From: UBA2589 sp038120095
GTDB lineage: Bacteria > Gemmatimonadota > Gemmatimonadetes > Longimicrobiales > Gaopeijiaceae
Length of the DNA stretch: 64,000 nt
Assembly: GCA_038120095.1 (NCBI GenBank)
Contig: JAYOKZ010000002.1
Span: 105,167-169,166 of the forward strand
Direction of reading: 5' to 3'
Position 1 is the stretch's first letter, and each line of letters starts with the position of its first letter. Shown here one piece after another: positions 17,416 to 28,163 of the stretch. The translations under genes and the position numbers were made by a program. The notes below the pieces were generated by a model. The model saw nothing but the letters and a program-made list of their open reading frames with translations, was not told where the DNA came from and made no database searches.

Positions 17416-19620
17416 ATGATGGCACGAGCGAGGCCCAAAAAGCACCCTCGAGGGGGCGGAATCCGCGGAACGCTCACTCGTCTGTGGTTTCCCCGAACAT
17501 ACCTTCTCGGGCTTGCGTTCCTCACGGCACTCGGCTCGGGCGGGGGTTGGGGTGCATGGCAAAATCTGTGTGCCGGTGATGCATGCCCCTCCATCGCACG
17601 GATCTCGACCTTCGAGCACGAACAGAAGAGCAAGATCCTCGCGGCCAACGGAGAGCAGATCGCCGAGTTCGGATTCGAGAGCCGCACGCCAATTCGTATC
17701 TCGGACCTGCCCCAATACGTACCGCAGTCTGTCGTCGCGATGGAGGATAAGCGCTTCTATCAGCACGCCGGCTTCGATCCGATCGGCTTTGCACGTGCCG
17801 CCGTCGGTGTGCTGACATTCAATTACGCCGGGGGTGGCAGCACCATTTCGCAGCAACTCGCACGAAATCTCTTCACCGAGATCGGGTTCGAGCAGAGATA
17901 TACGAGAAAGATCAAGGAACTGCAGGTCGCATTCGATCTGGAGCGGTCGTACACGAAAGAGCAGATCCTCGAAGCGTACATGAACGAGATCTACATGGGA
18001 GGCGTGTACGGATTTCAGGCGGCCTCGCTTCGTTACTTCGGCAAGGACGTCGCCGAGGTGAACGTGGCGGAGGCGGCGCTCCTGACGGCGATCCTCAACC
18101 GGCCAACGTGGTACAACCCGTTCACGAACCCCGAGCGGGCGCGAGCCCGCCGAAACACCGTGCTGGACCTGATGGCACAACAGGGGTATCTGACCGCTGC
18201 AGAGGCTGATCGCTGGAAGGCGTTCCCTCTTCCGGAGACCGAGCCGGACCGCGCGTCCACTCAGTTCGCGCCCTACTTCGAAGAGTGGGTCCGACAGATT
18301 CTCGCCGACCGCTTCGGTGACGAGATCTATCGAGGCGGCTTTCAGGTGTACACGACCCTCGATGTCGACATGCAGCGGGCGGCGCGACAGGTGATGGAGG
18401 ACGGCTGGGCCGAGATCGAAGGAGACTCAGCGAGCTTTCGGCACCCCCGGTATGCGGACTTCGACACCGTTCAGTCGTTCGGATCGTCCACCCCCTACCT
18501 CCAGGGTGCCTTCATCGCACTTGATCCGGAGACCGGACACGTGAAGGCCATGGTAGGGGGGCGCGACTTCCAGCAGTCGAAGTTCGATCGGGCTCGACAG
18601 GCCCGCCGCCAGGCAGGGTCGTCGTTCAAGCCGTTCGTGTACACCGCCGCCATCAACACGGGGGTCCCGGCGTCCTACATCGTCGAGGACATTCCGGTCG
18701 TCTACCCACAACTCGACGGTTCTGACTGGCGGCCATCAAACTTCGTCGACGAGTTCAAGGGGCCGATGACGATACGAGAGGGTCTGTACACCTCCACGAA
18801 CATGATCGCCATTCGGCTGGGCTGGGAAGAAGTCGGAATCGAGACGGTGGCCCAGACGGCGCGCCGGATGGGCATCCAGACTGAAATCGAGCGCTTTCCC
18901 TCCACGACGATCGGCGCGGCAGAGGTCATCCCGCTTCAGGTGGCCGAGGCGTATTCCGCTTTTCCGAACATGGGCACGAAGGTTCGGCCGTTTCCGATCC
19001 TTCGAGTGGAGGACGACAATGGGACGGTGATCTGGGAACCCCAGCCGGAGCGCACCACCGTACTTGAACCACTGCCGACGAGGATCATGGTTGACATGCT
19101 CGAGGACGTGGTGCGCCGGGGGACGGCGTACACCGCGGTGCGCGTCCGCGGAGGCTTGCCCTTCGACATCGCAGCTGCCGGCAAGACCGGGACGACCAAC
19201 GACGGAACGGACGTCTGGTTTACCGGATTCACCGGAAATCTTCTCGCGACCGTCTGGTTCGGTATGGATACCCCCCAGCCAATCTTCGAGGTGGGTCCGG
19301 GTCGTCGGCAGGCCACAGGTGGTGGACTGGCTGCTCCCGTGTGGGGCTCATTCATGCGGCGTGTCTACGAGGGCATCGAGGCCGACGCGGATGCCGGCAT
19401 CGAAGGTGCAGGGCCACTGCTTTCGCGGCCTGCGGAATGGGAGATTCCCGATGGCATCAACAGCGTGCTGGTCGATCGCAAGACGGGGCTGCTGGCATCT
19501 CGATGGTGTCCCGAGGAGGATCAGTACGTGGAGTACTACATTCCGGGTACCGAGCCGACCGAGCTTTGTGACCGCTCCAGTCGACGCTTCCGCTTCCCGA
19601 GAATTCGAGGCTTCGACTAG
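17416..19620 (+). CDS. Class A penicillin-binding protein (PBP1A type)
   Basis: A bifunctional peptidoglycan synthase of 734 residues. One N-terminal transmembrane helix (YLLGLAFLTALGSGGGWGAW) anchors it. The GT51 glycosyltransferase domain has the catalytic Glu in MEDKRFYQHAGFD (~E110), GGSTISQQLARNLF and AYMNEIYMGG. The transpeptidase domain has SxxK at about S402 (AGSSFKPF), STNM and AGKTGTTND. It polymerises and cross-links glycan strands on the outer face of the inner membrane. I chose the first of two tandem ATGs after an unconserved leader. The divergent neighbour is a lipoprotein peptidase; mltG lies 1 kb downstream. Confidence 0.93.
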   Translation: MMARARPKKHPRGGGIRGTLTRLWFPRTYLLGLAFLTALGSGGGWGAWQNLCAGDACPSIARISTFEHEQKSKILAANGEQIAEFGFESRTPIRISDLPQYVPQSVVAMEDKRFYQHAGFDPIGFARAAVGVLTFNYAGGGSTISQQLARNLFTEIGFEQRYTRKIKELQVAFDLERSYTKEQILEAYMNEIYMGGVYGFQAASLRYFGKDVAEVNVAEAALLTAILNRPTWYNPFTNPERARARRNTVLDLMAQQGYLTAAEADRWKAFPLPETEPDRASTQFAPYFEEWVRQILADRFGDEIYRGGFQVYTTLDVDMQRAARQVMEDGWAEIEGDSASFRHPRYADFDTVQSFGSSTPYLQGAFIALDPETGHVKAMVGGRDFQQSKFDRARQARRQAGSSFKPFVYTAAINTGVPASYIVEDIPVVYPQLDGSDWRPSNFVDEFKGPMTIREGLYTSTNMIAIRLGWEEVGIETVAQTARRMGIQTEIERFPSTTIGAAEVIPLQVAEAYSAFPNMGTKVRPFPILRVEDDNGTVIWEPQPERTTVLEPLPTRIMVDMLEDVVRRGTAYTAVRVRGGLPFDIAAAGKTGTTNDGTDVWFTGFTGNLLATVWFGMDTPQPIFEVGPGRRQATGGGLAAPVWGSFMRRVYEGIEADADAGIEGAGPLLSRPAEWEIPDGINSVLVDRKTGLLASRWCPEEDQYVEYYIPGTEPTELCDRSSRRFRFPRIRGFD

Positions 19621-19665
19621 GTCTGGATCGACTTCTTCCCATAATGAGGGCAGATTGCTAGCGGC

Positions 19666-20247
19666 ATGAGTTTCCACGGGTCCACGCTCGGACAGGAGTC
19701 ACAATTGGGCACGAGTGCAGGCAAGCCCCGTGAGATCGCTGTTCCGGGATCCGTCTTCGAATCGATCCGTGCTGAAGCGGCCTCCTTCGCTGGCACATTA
19801 CAGGCGGTGCGCGCCCTGCATCTCGCCGGCTACCGAGCTGGCGTAGAGGCTTCCGCCGCATTGAACCACGAAGCCGGTGGAAATGCGTTCGCTCTCACCG
19901 AGGTGGCCTTCTGGTCTTCACTGTCCGATTTCTTCGCCAAGCGGGGCTGGGGCAGCTTCGAGCACCGGTCACCCCATCGTGCCATCGGCGTCCTCGAGAC
20001 CAGCGATTGGGCTGAAGCTCGGCCCGATTCGTTTGACCCCGAGGCGACCTGCGGCTTCACGACCGGGTATCTGTGTGGTCTCCTGACCCAACTCTCGGGA
20101 GCGCCGATCGCCGTGCTGGAGATTTCCTGCCGAAGCCGGGGGCAGGATACGTGCGAATTCGCGTTCGGAGCCGAGTCGGTCATCCATGATCTCTATGGAT
20201 CACTGCTCGACGGTGCCGAGATCACAACCGCACTGAAAGCGCTCTGA
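19666..20247 (+). CDS. V4R-domain protein
   Basis: A 193-residue soluble protein. The C-terminal half (TGYLCGLLTQLSGAPIAVLEISCRSRGQDTCEF) matches the V4R (4-vinyl reductase) fold: a GYLxGL helix, a strand ending in E-x-x-C, and a final Cys-containing strand. V4R domains bind small hydrophobic ligands or metals and usually form the sensor part of regulators. Here the domain stands alone, with no attached effector. It lies 45 bases after PBP1A and 7 before ruvX. Ligand and role unknown. Confidence 0.65.
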   Translation: MSFHGSTLGQESQLGTSAGKPREIAVPGSVFESIRAEAASFAGTLQAVRALHLAGYRAGVEASAALNHEAGGNAFALTEVAFWSSLSDFFAKRGWGSFEHRSPHRAIGVLETSDWAEARPDSFDPEATCGFTTGYLCGLLTQLSGAPIAVLEISCRSRGQDTCEFAFGAESVIHDLYGSLLDGAEITTALKAL

Positions 20248-20254
20248 CGATCCG

Positions 20255-20692
20255 GTGGGCTGTTCACGAGCTCTCGGTGTCGATTTCGGGACGAAGCGGA
20301 TTGGCCTCGCGGTCAGCGATCCCACGAACACCGTCGCGACTCCGCTCGAGACTCTGGTGCGTCGTGAAGGACGCCGGCCACCGTACGCGAAGATCGTCGA
20401 CCTCGCCGTGACGCACGAAGTCGGACAACTCGTCGTCGGCCTCCCGCTGGACCTGAGCGGAAAGGAAAACGAATGGTGCGCGGAAGTTCGGTCGATGGCG
20501 GCCCGTTTGGGAGAGCGGGCCGACGTCCCGGTAGCCTTCGTTGATGAGCGACTGACCTCCGTGCGGGCTGAGCGAGCGCTGAGGGCTGCGGGACTCACTC
20601 GCTCGAAACATCGAGAGAAGTCGCGGGTCGATGCCGCGGCGGCTCAGCTGATCCTTCAGGCGTGGCTGGATCAACCGGGGATCGCCCGATGA
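20255..20692 (+). CDS. ruvX: Putative Holliday-junction resolvase RuvX/YqgF
   Basis: A 145-residue RNase H-fold nuclease of the YqgF family, implicated in recombination intermediates and 16S rRNA 5'-end processing. The first acidic strand is GVDFGTKRIGLAVSD, the VVGLPLDLSG strand follows, then VDERLTSVRAE and the final DAAAAQLILQAWLD helix. The start is GTG; it gives the expected N-terminus. The stop overlaps the mltG ATG (ATGA). Pairing with mltG is common in bacteria. Confidence 0.9.
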   Translation: MGCSRALGVDFGTKRIGLAVSDPTNTVATPLETLVRREGRRPPYAKIVDLAVTHEVGQLVVGLPLDLSGKENEWCAEVRSMAARLGERADVPVAFVDERLTSVRAERALRAAGLTRSKHREKSRVDAAAAQLILQAWLDQPGIAR

Positions 20693-21693
20693 TGTCCGTG
20701 AAGAGGTACTCGACAAGAACTCGCGTAGCGGCCTTGTTGGTCGCCGTCGGTCTCACCGCGTTTCTGATGAGAGGCGATAACGACGGGGCTCCCGTCCTCG
20801 TGGACATTCCACAGGGGGCCACCTCGCAGCAGATCTCATCGATCCTGGAAGAACGCGGAATCATCCGGAATTCCTCGATCTTCTACGCGTACATTCGGCT
20901 TCGACGCGCCGACCGCAGCCTCAAAGCCGGCACGTACTCCATGACGACCGGAAGTTCCCTGGGGACGGCATTGCGACAGCTGACACGCGGTGAAGTGCAG
21001 ACGATTGCTGTCACGATTCCCGAGGGCCTCGCAATCTGGCAGCTGGCGCCGTTCCTCTCGCGTGTCACGGAAGAGGACGAGACCTCGATCGCCGCGGTAC
21101 TTCGTGACCCCGAGCTGCCCGCGCTCTTCGGCGTTCCTGGCCCGACGTTGGAAGGCTACCTGTTCCCCGATACCTACCGATTCGCTCGAGGTGTGCCGCT
21201 GAACGTGGTGATCGAGGCGATGGTTCAGCGATATGATGATGTCTGGACCGACGCCCGCCGCTCCCGGCTGGCGGCTTCAGGTATGTCGGAGACCGAAGTG
21301 GTAACGCTCGCCTCGATCATACAGACCGAGGCCAGACGTGCGTCCGAAATGCCGCGGATCTCTGGCGTGTATCACAACCGTATTCGTGACGGCTGGCGGC
21401 TTCAGGCAGATCCAACCGTCATCTACGCGCTCGGCGGCTATCGTGAGCGCCTCCTGTACGCCGCAATCGACTCGGTGGCGGACAACCCCTACAACACGTA
21501 CACACAGCCCGGGCTCCCTCCCGGCCCCATTGCGTCTCCCGGCGAACTCGCAATCGACGCCGCCCTCGAGCCCGAGCAGCACGACTACTGGTACTTCGTG
21601 GCCCGCCCGGACGGCTATCACGAGTTCAATCAGACTCTGGCCGACCACAATCGAGCGAAAGAGCGACAACGTCTTGCTCGCAGGGGGGCGTGA
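20689..21693 (+). CDS. mltG: Endolytic murein transglycosylase MltG
   Basis: MltG cleaves nascent glycan strands at the inner membrane and so sets their length. The 334-residue protein has an N-terminal transmembrane helix (VAALLVAVGLTAFLM), a LysM-like segment (IPEGLAIWQLAPFLSRV), GPTLEGYLFPDTYRF and the catalytic Glu in LASIIQTEARR. It ends with NPYNTYTQPGLPPGPIASPG. Two tandem ATGs are possible; the first forms an ATGA overlap with ruvX. A strong hairpin follows directly after the stop. Confidence 0.94.
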   Translation: MMSVKRYSTRTRVAALLVAVGLTAFLMRGDNDGAPVLVDIPQGATSQQISSILEERGIIRNSSIFYAYIRLRRADRSLKAGTYSMTTGSSLGTALRQLTRGEVQTIAVTIPEGLAIWQLAPFLSRVTEEDETSIAAVLRDPELPALFGVPGPTLEGYLFPDTYRFARGVPLNVVIEAMVQRYDDVWTDARRSRLAASGMSETEVVTLASIIQTEARRASEMPRISGVYHNRIRDGWRLQADPTVIYALGGYRERLLYAAIDSVADNPYNTYTQPGLPPGPIASPGELAIDAALEPEQHDYWYFVARPDGYHEFNQTLADHNRAKERQRLARRGA

Positions 21694-21721
21694 CATCCCG
21701 CCTGGAGGACCAGACGGGATG
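21694..21721 (+). terminator. Mismatch-interrupted hairpin after mltG
   Basis: CATCCCG pairs with CGGGATG (7 base pairs), then a single C·A mismatch, then CTGG pairs with CCAG around an AGGA tetraloop. It begins at the first base after the mltG stop. There is no T-tract. Similar architecture occurs after dnaK and htrA. Confidence 0.6.
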
Positions 21722-21761
21722 AACTACCCGTTAACGAGGCACCCCCTTCAATCTTCTGTCG

Positions 21762-22400
21762 ATGCTGACTCCAGAGCAGCTCCGCCTCATCGTCATAACT
21801 GACGAAAAACTCGCTGCACCCCGCTCGGTCTCGGACATCGTCCAGGCCGCGGTCGACGCCGGTGCCCCTGCAATCCAGCTCCGTTCGAAGGACGCTACGG
21901 CGCGAGAAGCAGCAGAATTGGGGCAGCGGCTCCGTGAAATCACGACCTGCGCCGGCGCGCTCCTGTTCGTGAACGACCGATTCGACGTAGCCTTATCGAT
22001 CGGGGCCGACGGTGTGCATGTAGGTCCCGATGACTTACCGGTCGCAGCCGTGCGCCGCACGGCACCCGCAGGCTTCCTCATCGGTACCTCGACCGATGAC
22101 CCAGGTGAGGCCGTGAGACTCGTAGCCCAGGGCGCCGACTACATAGGTTGTGGGACTGTCTACCCGACACGAACGAAACGCGATGCTGGTCAGTCGATCG
22201 GACTCGATGGCCTCAGCGCTGTCGTCGCGGCAGTTGAGGTCCCGGTCGTCGGGATCGGCGGAATCGATGAACGAGTGGCCCGAGCAGTCGCACAGCACAC
22301 GGGGGCGGCCGGGGTCGCGACAGTGAGCGCGGTCATGCGGGCCGAAGACCCTGCTCGCACCGTCTCATCCCTGCTTCACCCGTTCGAGAAGCGGCGCTGA
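21762..22400 (+). CDS. thiE: Thiamine-phosphate synthase
   Basis: ThiE couples the HMP pyrophosphate and thiazole phosphate moieties to thiamine monophosphate. The 212-residue TIM-barrel protein shows AIQLRSKD, LLFVNDRFDVALSIGADGVHVGPDDLP, IGTSTDD, ADYIGCGTVYPT and VVGIGGID. No TPP riboswitch is visible in the 68 bases upstream; the space is occupied by the mltG hairpin and a short leader. The kinase ThiD is encoded 14 kb away. Confidence 0.92.
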   Translation: MLTPEQLRLIVITDEKLAAPRSVSDIVQAAVDAGAPAIQLRSKDATAREAAELGQRLREITTCAGALLFVNDRFDVALSIGADGVHVGPDDLPVAAVRRTAPAGFLIGTSTDDPGEAVRLVAQGADYIGCGTVYPTRTKRDAGQSIGLDGLSAVVAAVEVPVVGIGGIDERVARAVAQHTGAAGVATVSAVMRAEDPARTVSSLLHPFEKRR

Positions 22401-22486
22401 CAACCCACTCAAGCCCTCGGGGCGTCACGCCGGATCCGTCGGAACGCCACACGAGCCACCGGAACACTCCGCCGTCGGCCCGGGCG

Positions 22487-23305
22487 TCAGAGACCGCCCG
22501 CGTGCAGGAGGCCTTCCACTTCATCCGCACTCACAAAAAAATCACCCAGGGCCCCTCCGCGGTCCGGGTTGTGCCAGTCTGAACCCCCGCTGGTGAACAG
22601 TCCCGTGGTCTTGCAGATGGACTCCAGGCGCAGCACCTGAGCTCGCCTCGGTCGTGGCCTGTACACCTCCAGGCCCTGGAGACCCGCCTCCATCATCACG
22701 GGCAGGAGAGCCTCGAGGAGGTCGGCCGGCGGATGGGCCCAGACGGGAACACCTCCAGCTTCCCGGATCAGCTCCACCGCAGCGGCAGGCTCGAGCAGAT
22801 GGGTCGGCACGAACGCGTCGCTGTCGTCACCGATCAGTCGATCGAAGGCGTCCCACACCGACGTCGCGTATCCTCGCTCCACGAGTACCCGTGCCAGGTG
22901 AGGTCTTCCGATCACCACCCCGTCCGGACCGGCAGCTTCGAGAACCGACTCGTACGAGATTTCCATACCGTCTTCGGCGAGGCGTTCGATCATCTCACGC
23001 ATTCGATCCGCGCGTCGCGCCGCGGCCGCTACACCATGCTTCACGAGAGCGTCGGCGTCCGGGTCGACGAAATACCCCAGGACGTGAACGTCGGCCCCAT
23101 TGGAGGTCGACGAGACCTCGATGCCCGGCACGACGTGGATCCGTCTGCCCTGTGCGGCCTCCCGGGCAGGACCGACACCCGCGACGGTGTCGTGATCGGT
23201 GATCGCGATCACATCCAGACCGCCGGCGACCGCGCCAAGCACGACCTGGGCAGGGGACCACGCCCCGTCCGACGCGGATGTATGAATGTGGAGGTCCAGT
23301 TTCAT
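22487..23305 (-). CDS. PHP-domain phosphoesterase
   Basis: A 272-residue PHP-superfamily metallo-phosphoesterase. The metal-binding residues appear in LHIHTSASDG, ITDHDTV, PGIEVSS, GRPHLARVL, VWAHP and SGGSDWH. The organisation (insert of ~70 residues between the third and fourth motifs) resembles the YciV/RNase AM group, which cleaves nucleoside 3',5'-bisphosphates or trims RNA 5' ends. It starts 24 bases after atpC on the same strand, so it may be read through from the ATP synthase operon. Exact substrate unknown. Confidence 0.83.
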   Translation of the reverse strand: MKLDLHIHTSASDGAWSPAQVVLGAVAGGLDVIAITDHDTVAGVGPAREAAQGRRIHVVPGIEVSSTSNGADVHVLGYFVDPDADALVKHGVAAAARRADRMREMIERLAEDGMEISYESVLEAAGPDGVVIGRPHLARVLVERGYATSVWDAFDRLIGDDSDAFVPTHLLEPAAAVELIREAGGVPVWAHPPADLLEALLPVMMEAGLQGLEVYRPRPRRAQVLRLESICKTTGLFTSGGSDWHNPDRGGALGDFFVSADEVEGLLHAGGL

Positions 23306-23329
23306 CCGACACCCACCTTCACCGGAGGG

Positions 23330-23641
23330 CTACTCGACGTCCTCCGCGAAGACGATCGAGCTCGCCGGCACTTCGGCCGGCGGCTGGTCACCCGCGTACT
23401 CGGTCAGCAGCGTCACCGTGTCGCGCTCGACCTTGAGTACGCCGCCGGCCACATGAAAGGAATCACTGCCTCCACCCGGACGATCGACCGAAAGCGGCCC
23501 GGATCCCATCAGCGCGAGCATCGGCGCGTGGCCGGGCAGGATTCCCACCTGCCCGTCCCACGCCGGTGCAACGACTGCGGCCGCCTCACCTTCGAAGACA
23601 ATCTTGTCCGGGGACACGACGCGTACGTTGAGGGAAGCCAT
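23330..23641 (-). CDS. atpC: ATP synthase epsilon subunit
   Basis: Epsilon couples the c-ring rotor to F1 and can inhibit ATP hydrolysis. The 103-residue product has the N-terminal beta-sandwich only: LNVRVVSPDKIVFEGEA, GQVGILPGHAPMLA and FHVAGGVLKVERDTVTLL. The C-terminal helical hairpin that mediates inhibition in Escherichia coli is largely missing, since the chain ends soon after the sandwich. It follows atpD by four bases at the end of the operon core. Confidence 0.93.
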   Translation of the reverse strand: MASLNVRVVSPDKIVFEGEAAAVVAPAWDGQVGILPGHAPMLALMGSGPLSVDRPGGGSDSFHVAGGVLKVERDTVTLLTEYAGDQPPAEVPASSIVFAEDVE

Positions 23642-23645
23642 GGGA

Positions 23646-25079
<1,434 letters not shown>

Positions 25080-25094
25080 GATGTCCCTGTATCC

Positions 25095-25955
25095 CTACTC
25101 GAGGGCGGCGGAGCCACCGACGATCTCGGCGATCTCCTGCGTGATCTGGGCCTGACGGGCCCGGTTGTAGGTCCGCGTGAGGTGCTCGAGCACGTCACCG
25201 GCGTTGTCGGTTGCAGATTTCATCGCCGACCGGCGGGCACCCTGCTCCGCGGCGGCATTTTCCACGAGCGCCGTGTAGACGGCGTTGCGGATGTAGGCGG
25301 GAAGGATCCGTTCGAGGATCATGTCCCCGCTGGGGCTCAGGATGTAGACGTCCGCCGACGAAGCGCTTTCGTCGCCCGTGATGGGCAGCAAATCGCGCGT
25401 ATGGGGCGGTGTCGACATCGCCGACATGAATTTCGAGCTGACCAGGTAGACCGCATCGACGTCACCCTGCTCGAAGCGCTCGCGCACCGGAGCGATGATC
25501 GCTTCCGCGTCGTCGACGGTCGGAGTGTCGCTTACGTCGACGGTCTCCGTCGTGATCTCCTCACCGCGGAATCGGAAGTACGCGACACCCTTCTTCCCCG
25601 CGATGTGCAGCTCGGTCTCGATCCCCTGACCGCGCAGATCCTCCATGAGATTGCGCGCCTGCTTAATCAGGTTCGAGTTGAACCCACCGCACAGTCCACG
25701 ATTCGCGGTGAGCAGCACGACAGCCGCGCGCTTCACCTCGTCCGGGCGGCGGAGGATCGGATACTTCTCGCTGAGCGCCGGCGAGTACAGACCTCCGACG
25801 ATCTCGTCGAGCGCCTCCGCGTACGGGCGCGCCGCATGCACCCGGTCCGTGGCCTTCTTCAGCTTCGAAGTCGCCACGAGCTCCATCGTGCGCGTGATCT
25901 GTCGGGTGTTCTCGACCGACTTGATCCTGCGTTTTACGTCCGCGTCACCTGCCAC
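25095..25955 (-). CDS. atpG: ATP synthase gamma subunit
   Basis: Gamma is the central rotating shaft of F1. The 286-residue product has the N-terminal helix VKRRIKSVENTRQITRTMELVATSKLKKA, LTANRGLCGGFNSNL, and a C-terminal helix ending RARQAQITQEIAEIVGGSAAL. These N- and C-terminal helices form the coiled-coil shaft. It follows atpA by 36 bases. Confidence 0.97.
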   Translation of the reverse strand: MAGDADVKRRIKSVENTRQITRTMELVATSKLKKATDRVHAARPYAEALDEIVGGLYSPALSEKYPILRRPDEVKRAAVVLLTANRGLCGGFNSNLIKQARNLMEDLRGQGIETELHIAGKKGVAYFRFRGEEITTETVDVSDTPTVDDAEAIIAPVRERFEQGDVDAVYLVSSKFMSAMSTPPHTRDLLPITGDESASSADVYILSPSGDMILERILPAYIRNAVYTALVENAAAEQGARRSAMKSATDNAGDVLEHLTRTYNRARQAQITQEIAEIVGGSAALE

Positions 25956-25991
25956 GTCGTCTCTCCTCTACTCGGTCAGGAGTGATCCGGG

Positions 25992-27557
25992 TCAGGCCGA
26001 GGCCCCGACGGCCTCGTGCTCGGCGGCGAACGACGCGTTGAAGCTTTCGATCGCCGCGATCAGCTGCTCGGTCAGTTCATCGGTGAGCTGACCACCCTCA
26101 CGGATCCCGTCGAGGATGTCCTGATGCTTCGCAGCCATGTCCTGATGGAAGCCGAGCTCCCATCGGCGTACGTGACCGACCTCGATGTCGTCGAGATATC
26201 CGTTGGTCACCGCGTAGATCACCGCGACCTGGTTCTCGACGGCCATGGGCTGGTACTGAGGCTGCTTCAGCATCTCGACGGTCCGGGCACCGCGGGCCAG
26301 CTGGCGCTGAGTGGCTGCGTCGAGGTCGGAGCCGAACTGCGCGAACGCCTCCAGCTCACGGTACTGGGCCAGATCGAGGCGGAGGCGGCCGGCGACCTTT
26401 TTCATCGCCTTGATCTGGGCCGATCCACCCACTCGGGACACGGAAATACCGACGTTCACCGCCGGACGGACACCCGAGTTGAAAAGATCCGGCTCGAGGA
26501 AGATCTGGCCGTCGGTGATGGAAATGACGTTCGTCGGAATGTACGCCGAGACGTCACCCCCCTGCGTCTCGATGATCGGCAGAGCCGTGAGCGAGCCGCC
26601 ACCCTGCTCGTCCGAGAGCTTCGAGGCACGCTCGAGGAGACGAGAGTGCAGGTAGAAGACGTCGCCCGGATACGCCTCACGACCGGGAGGCCGCCGCAAC
26701 ACCAGGGAAAGCTGGCGATAGGCCTGGGCCTGCTTCGAGAGATCATCGTAGACGACCAGCGTATGCTTGCCCTGCCACATGAAGTGTTCGGCGAGCGCGG
26801 TTGCCGCGTATGGGGCGATGTACTGCATCGGAGCCGGGTCCGACGCATTGGCGGTCACGACGATGGTGTAGTCCATCGCACCATGCTCGCGAAGCGTCTC
26901 CACGACGGCGCGAACCTTCCCGGCACGCTGCCCGATCGCGCAGTAGATGCAGATGACGTCCGTTTCCTTCTGGTTGATGATCGCATCGACCGCGACGGCC
27001 GTCTTGCCCGTTCCGCGGTCACCGATGATCAATTCACGCTGACCACGACCCACCGGGATCATCGAGTCGATTGCCTTGATCCCGGTCTGCATCGGCTCGC
27101 CGACCGGCTGACGCTTCACGATGCCCGGGGCAACGATATCGATCTGGCGGCTGCCCTCGATCCCGTCGATCGGTCCATGACCGTCCTGCGGCGTCCCGAG
27201 AGAATCGACCACACGGCCGAGGTAGCCGGCACCCACGGGAATGTCGAGCACGCGACCCGTGCGCCGGACCTGATCGCCCTCGTGCAGACGGGTCCACTCA
27301 CCCATGATCACCGCACCGATGTTGTCCTCTTCGAGGTTCAGCGCGAGTGCGGTAACCGTGTCCCCGGTCTCGGTCGAGGTGATCTCGAGCATCTCGGACG
27401 CCATGGCCTTCGTGAGACCGTAGATGCGAGCGATTCCGTCCTTAACTTCGAGGACTTCGCCGATCTCTTCAGCCTGAAGCTCGTCCTCGTACCGCTCGAT
27501 CTCGTTGAGCAGAACGTCCTTGATCTCACTGGCGCGGAGCTGGGAGTCGTTGGCCAT
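25992..27557 (-). CDS. atpA: ATP synthase alpha subunit
   Basis: The non-catalytic nucleotide-binding subunit of F1. The 521-residue product carries the P-loop GDRGTGKTAVAVD, the VYDDLSKQAQAYRQLSLVLRRPPGREAYPGDVFYLHSRLLERA region, and the arginine-finger segment NVGISVSRVGGSAQ. It follows atpH by 30 bases in the standard order. Length is typical. Confidence 0.98.
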   Translation of the reverse strand: MANDSQLRASEIKDVLLNEIERYEDELQAEEIGEVLEVKDGIARIYGLTKAMASEMLEITSTETGDTVTALALNLEEDNIGAVIMGEWTRLHEGDQVRRTGRVLDIPVGAGYLGRVVDSLGTPQDGHGPIDGIEGSRQIDIVAPGIVKRQPVGEPMQTGIKAIDSMIPVGRGQRELIIGDRGTGKTAVAVDAIINQKETDVICIYCAIGQRAGKVRAVVETLREHGAMDYTIVVTANASDPAPMQYIAPYAATALAEHFMWQGKHTLVVYDDLSKQAQAYRQLSLVLRRPPGREAYPGDVFYLHSRLLERASKLSDEQGGGSLTALPIIETQGGDVSAYIPTNVISITDGQIFLEPDLFNSGVRPAVNVGISVSRVGGSAQIKAMKKVAGRLRLDLAQYRELEAFAQFGSDLDAATQRQLARGARTVEMLKQPQYQPMAVENQVAVIYAVTNGYLDDIEVGHVRRWELGFHQDMAAKHQDILDGIREGGQLTDELTEQLIAAIESFNASFAAEHEAVGASA

Positions 27558-27587
27558 CTTCTATCTGGATTCTAGAGTGAATTCGGT

Positions 27588-28163
27588 TCAGGCCGCTGCC
27601 GGGTCACCGGGCTCGGTGTCAAGCTTGGCCTCGAGGAGACGGCGCCGCATGCCCTCAAGCCGGCGGCGAATCGATCCATCGTAGATCGTGTCTCCCGTTC
27701 GTACGACGAGTCCGCCCACGATGCCGGCATCGACCCGGACGTGGGGGATCGCATCCTTCCCGAGGGCCGCGGAGAGCTTCTCCGTGATCACCTCGCGCGT
27801 GGCGTCGTCGAGAGGACGCGCCACGGTCACCTGCACGTGCTCACGACCCATGTGAGCGTCCAGCAGAGCGTGAAACTGCTGGGCAATCGAGCGCAAAAGC
27901 CGCTGGCGGCGCTTGTCGACCGTGACGAGAACGAAGTTGACCACATGCTTCGGCATCACTTCGGCAAAAGCCTTTCTGATCACGGCCTTCTTCGCTGCGT
28001 CATCGATACGAGGCGTTTCCATGAAGAGGCGAAACTTCGCATCCTCGTCGATCAGCTTCGCAACCGTCTCAATCGCGTCGCCGTACTGCTGCAGCGCATC
28101 GTTCCGCGTCGCGAGCTCGAAGAGCGTCTCCGCGTAGTTGCGCGCTACCGTTTCGTCCCTCAC
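27588..28163 (-). CDS. atpH: ATP synthase delta subunit
   Basis: Delta joins the peripheral stalk to the top of F1. The 191-residue product starts with ARNYAETLFELATRNDAL and ends with a GGLVVRTGDTIYDGSIRRRLEGMRRRL segment typical of the family. The start is GTG, overlapping the atpF stop by GTGA, which suggests coupled translation of two stalk components. Confidence 0.95.
   Translation of the reverse strand: MRDETVARNYAETLFELATRNDALQQYGDAIETVAKLIDEDAKFRLFMETPRIDDAAKKAVIRKAFAEVMPKHVVNFVLVTVDKRRQRLLRSIAQQFHALLDAHMGREHVQVTVARPLDDATREVITEKLSAALGKDAIPHVRVDAGIVGGLVVRTGDTIYDGSIRRRLEGMRRRLLEAKLDTEPGDPAAA

Noticed and set aside
21694..21761. Possible TPP riboswitch upstream of thiE
   Set aside because: The 68-base spacer is too short and is filled by the mltG hairpin; no THI-box CTGAGA motif is present.
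26016..27575. A 519-codon open frame antisense to atpA
   Set aside because: Same reason; no ribosome-binding site or protein-like pattern.
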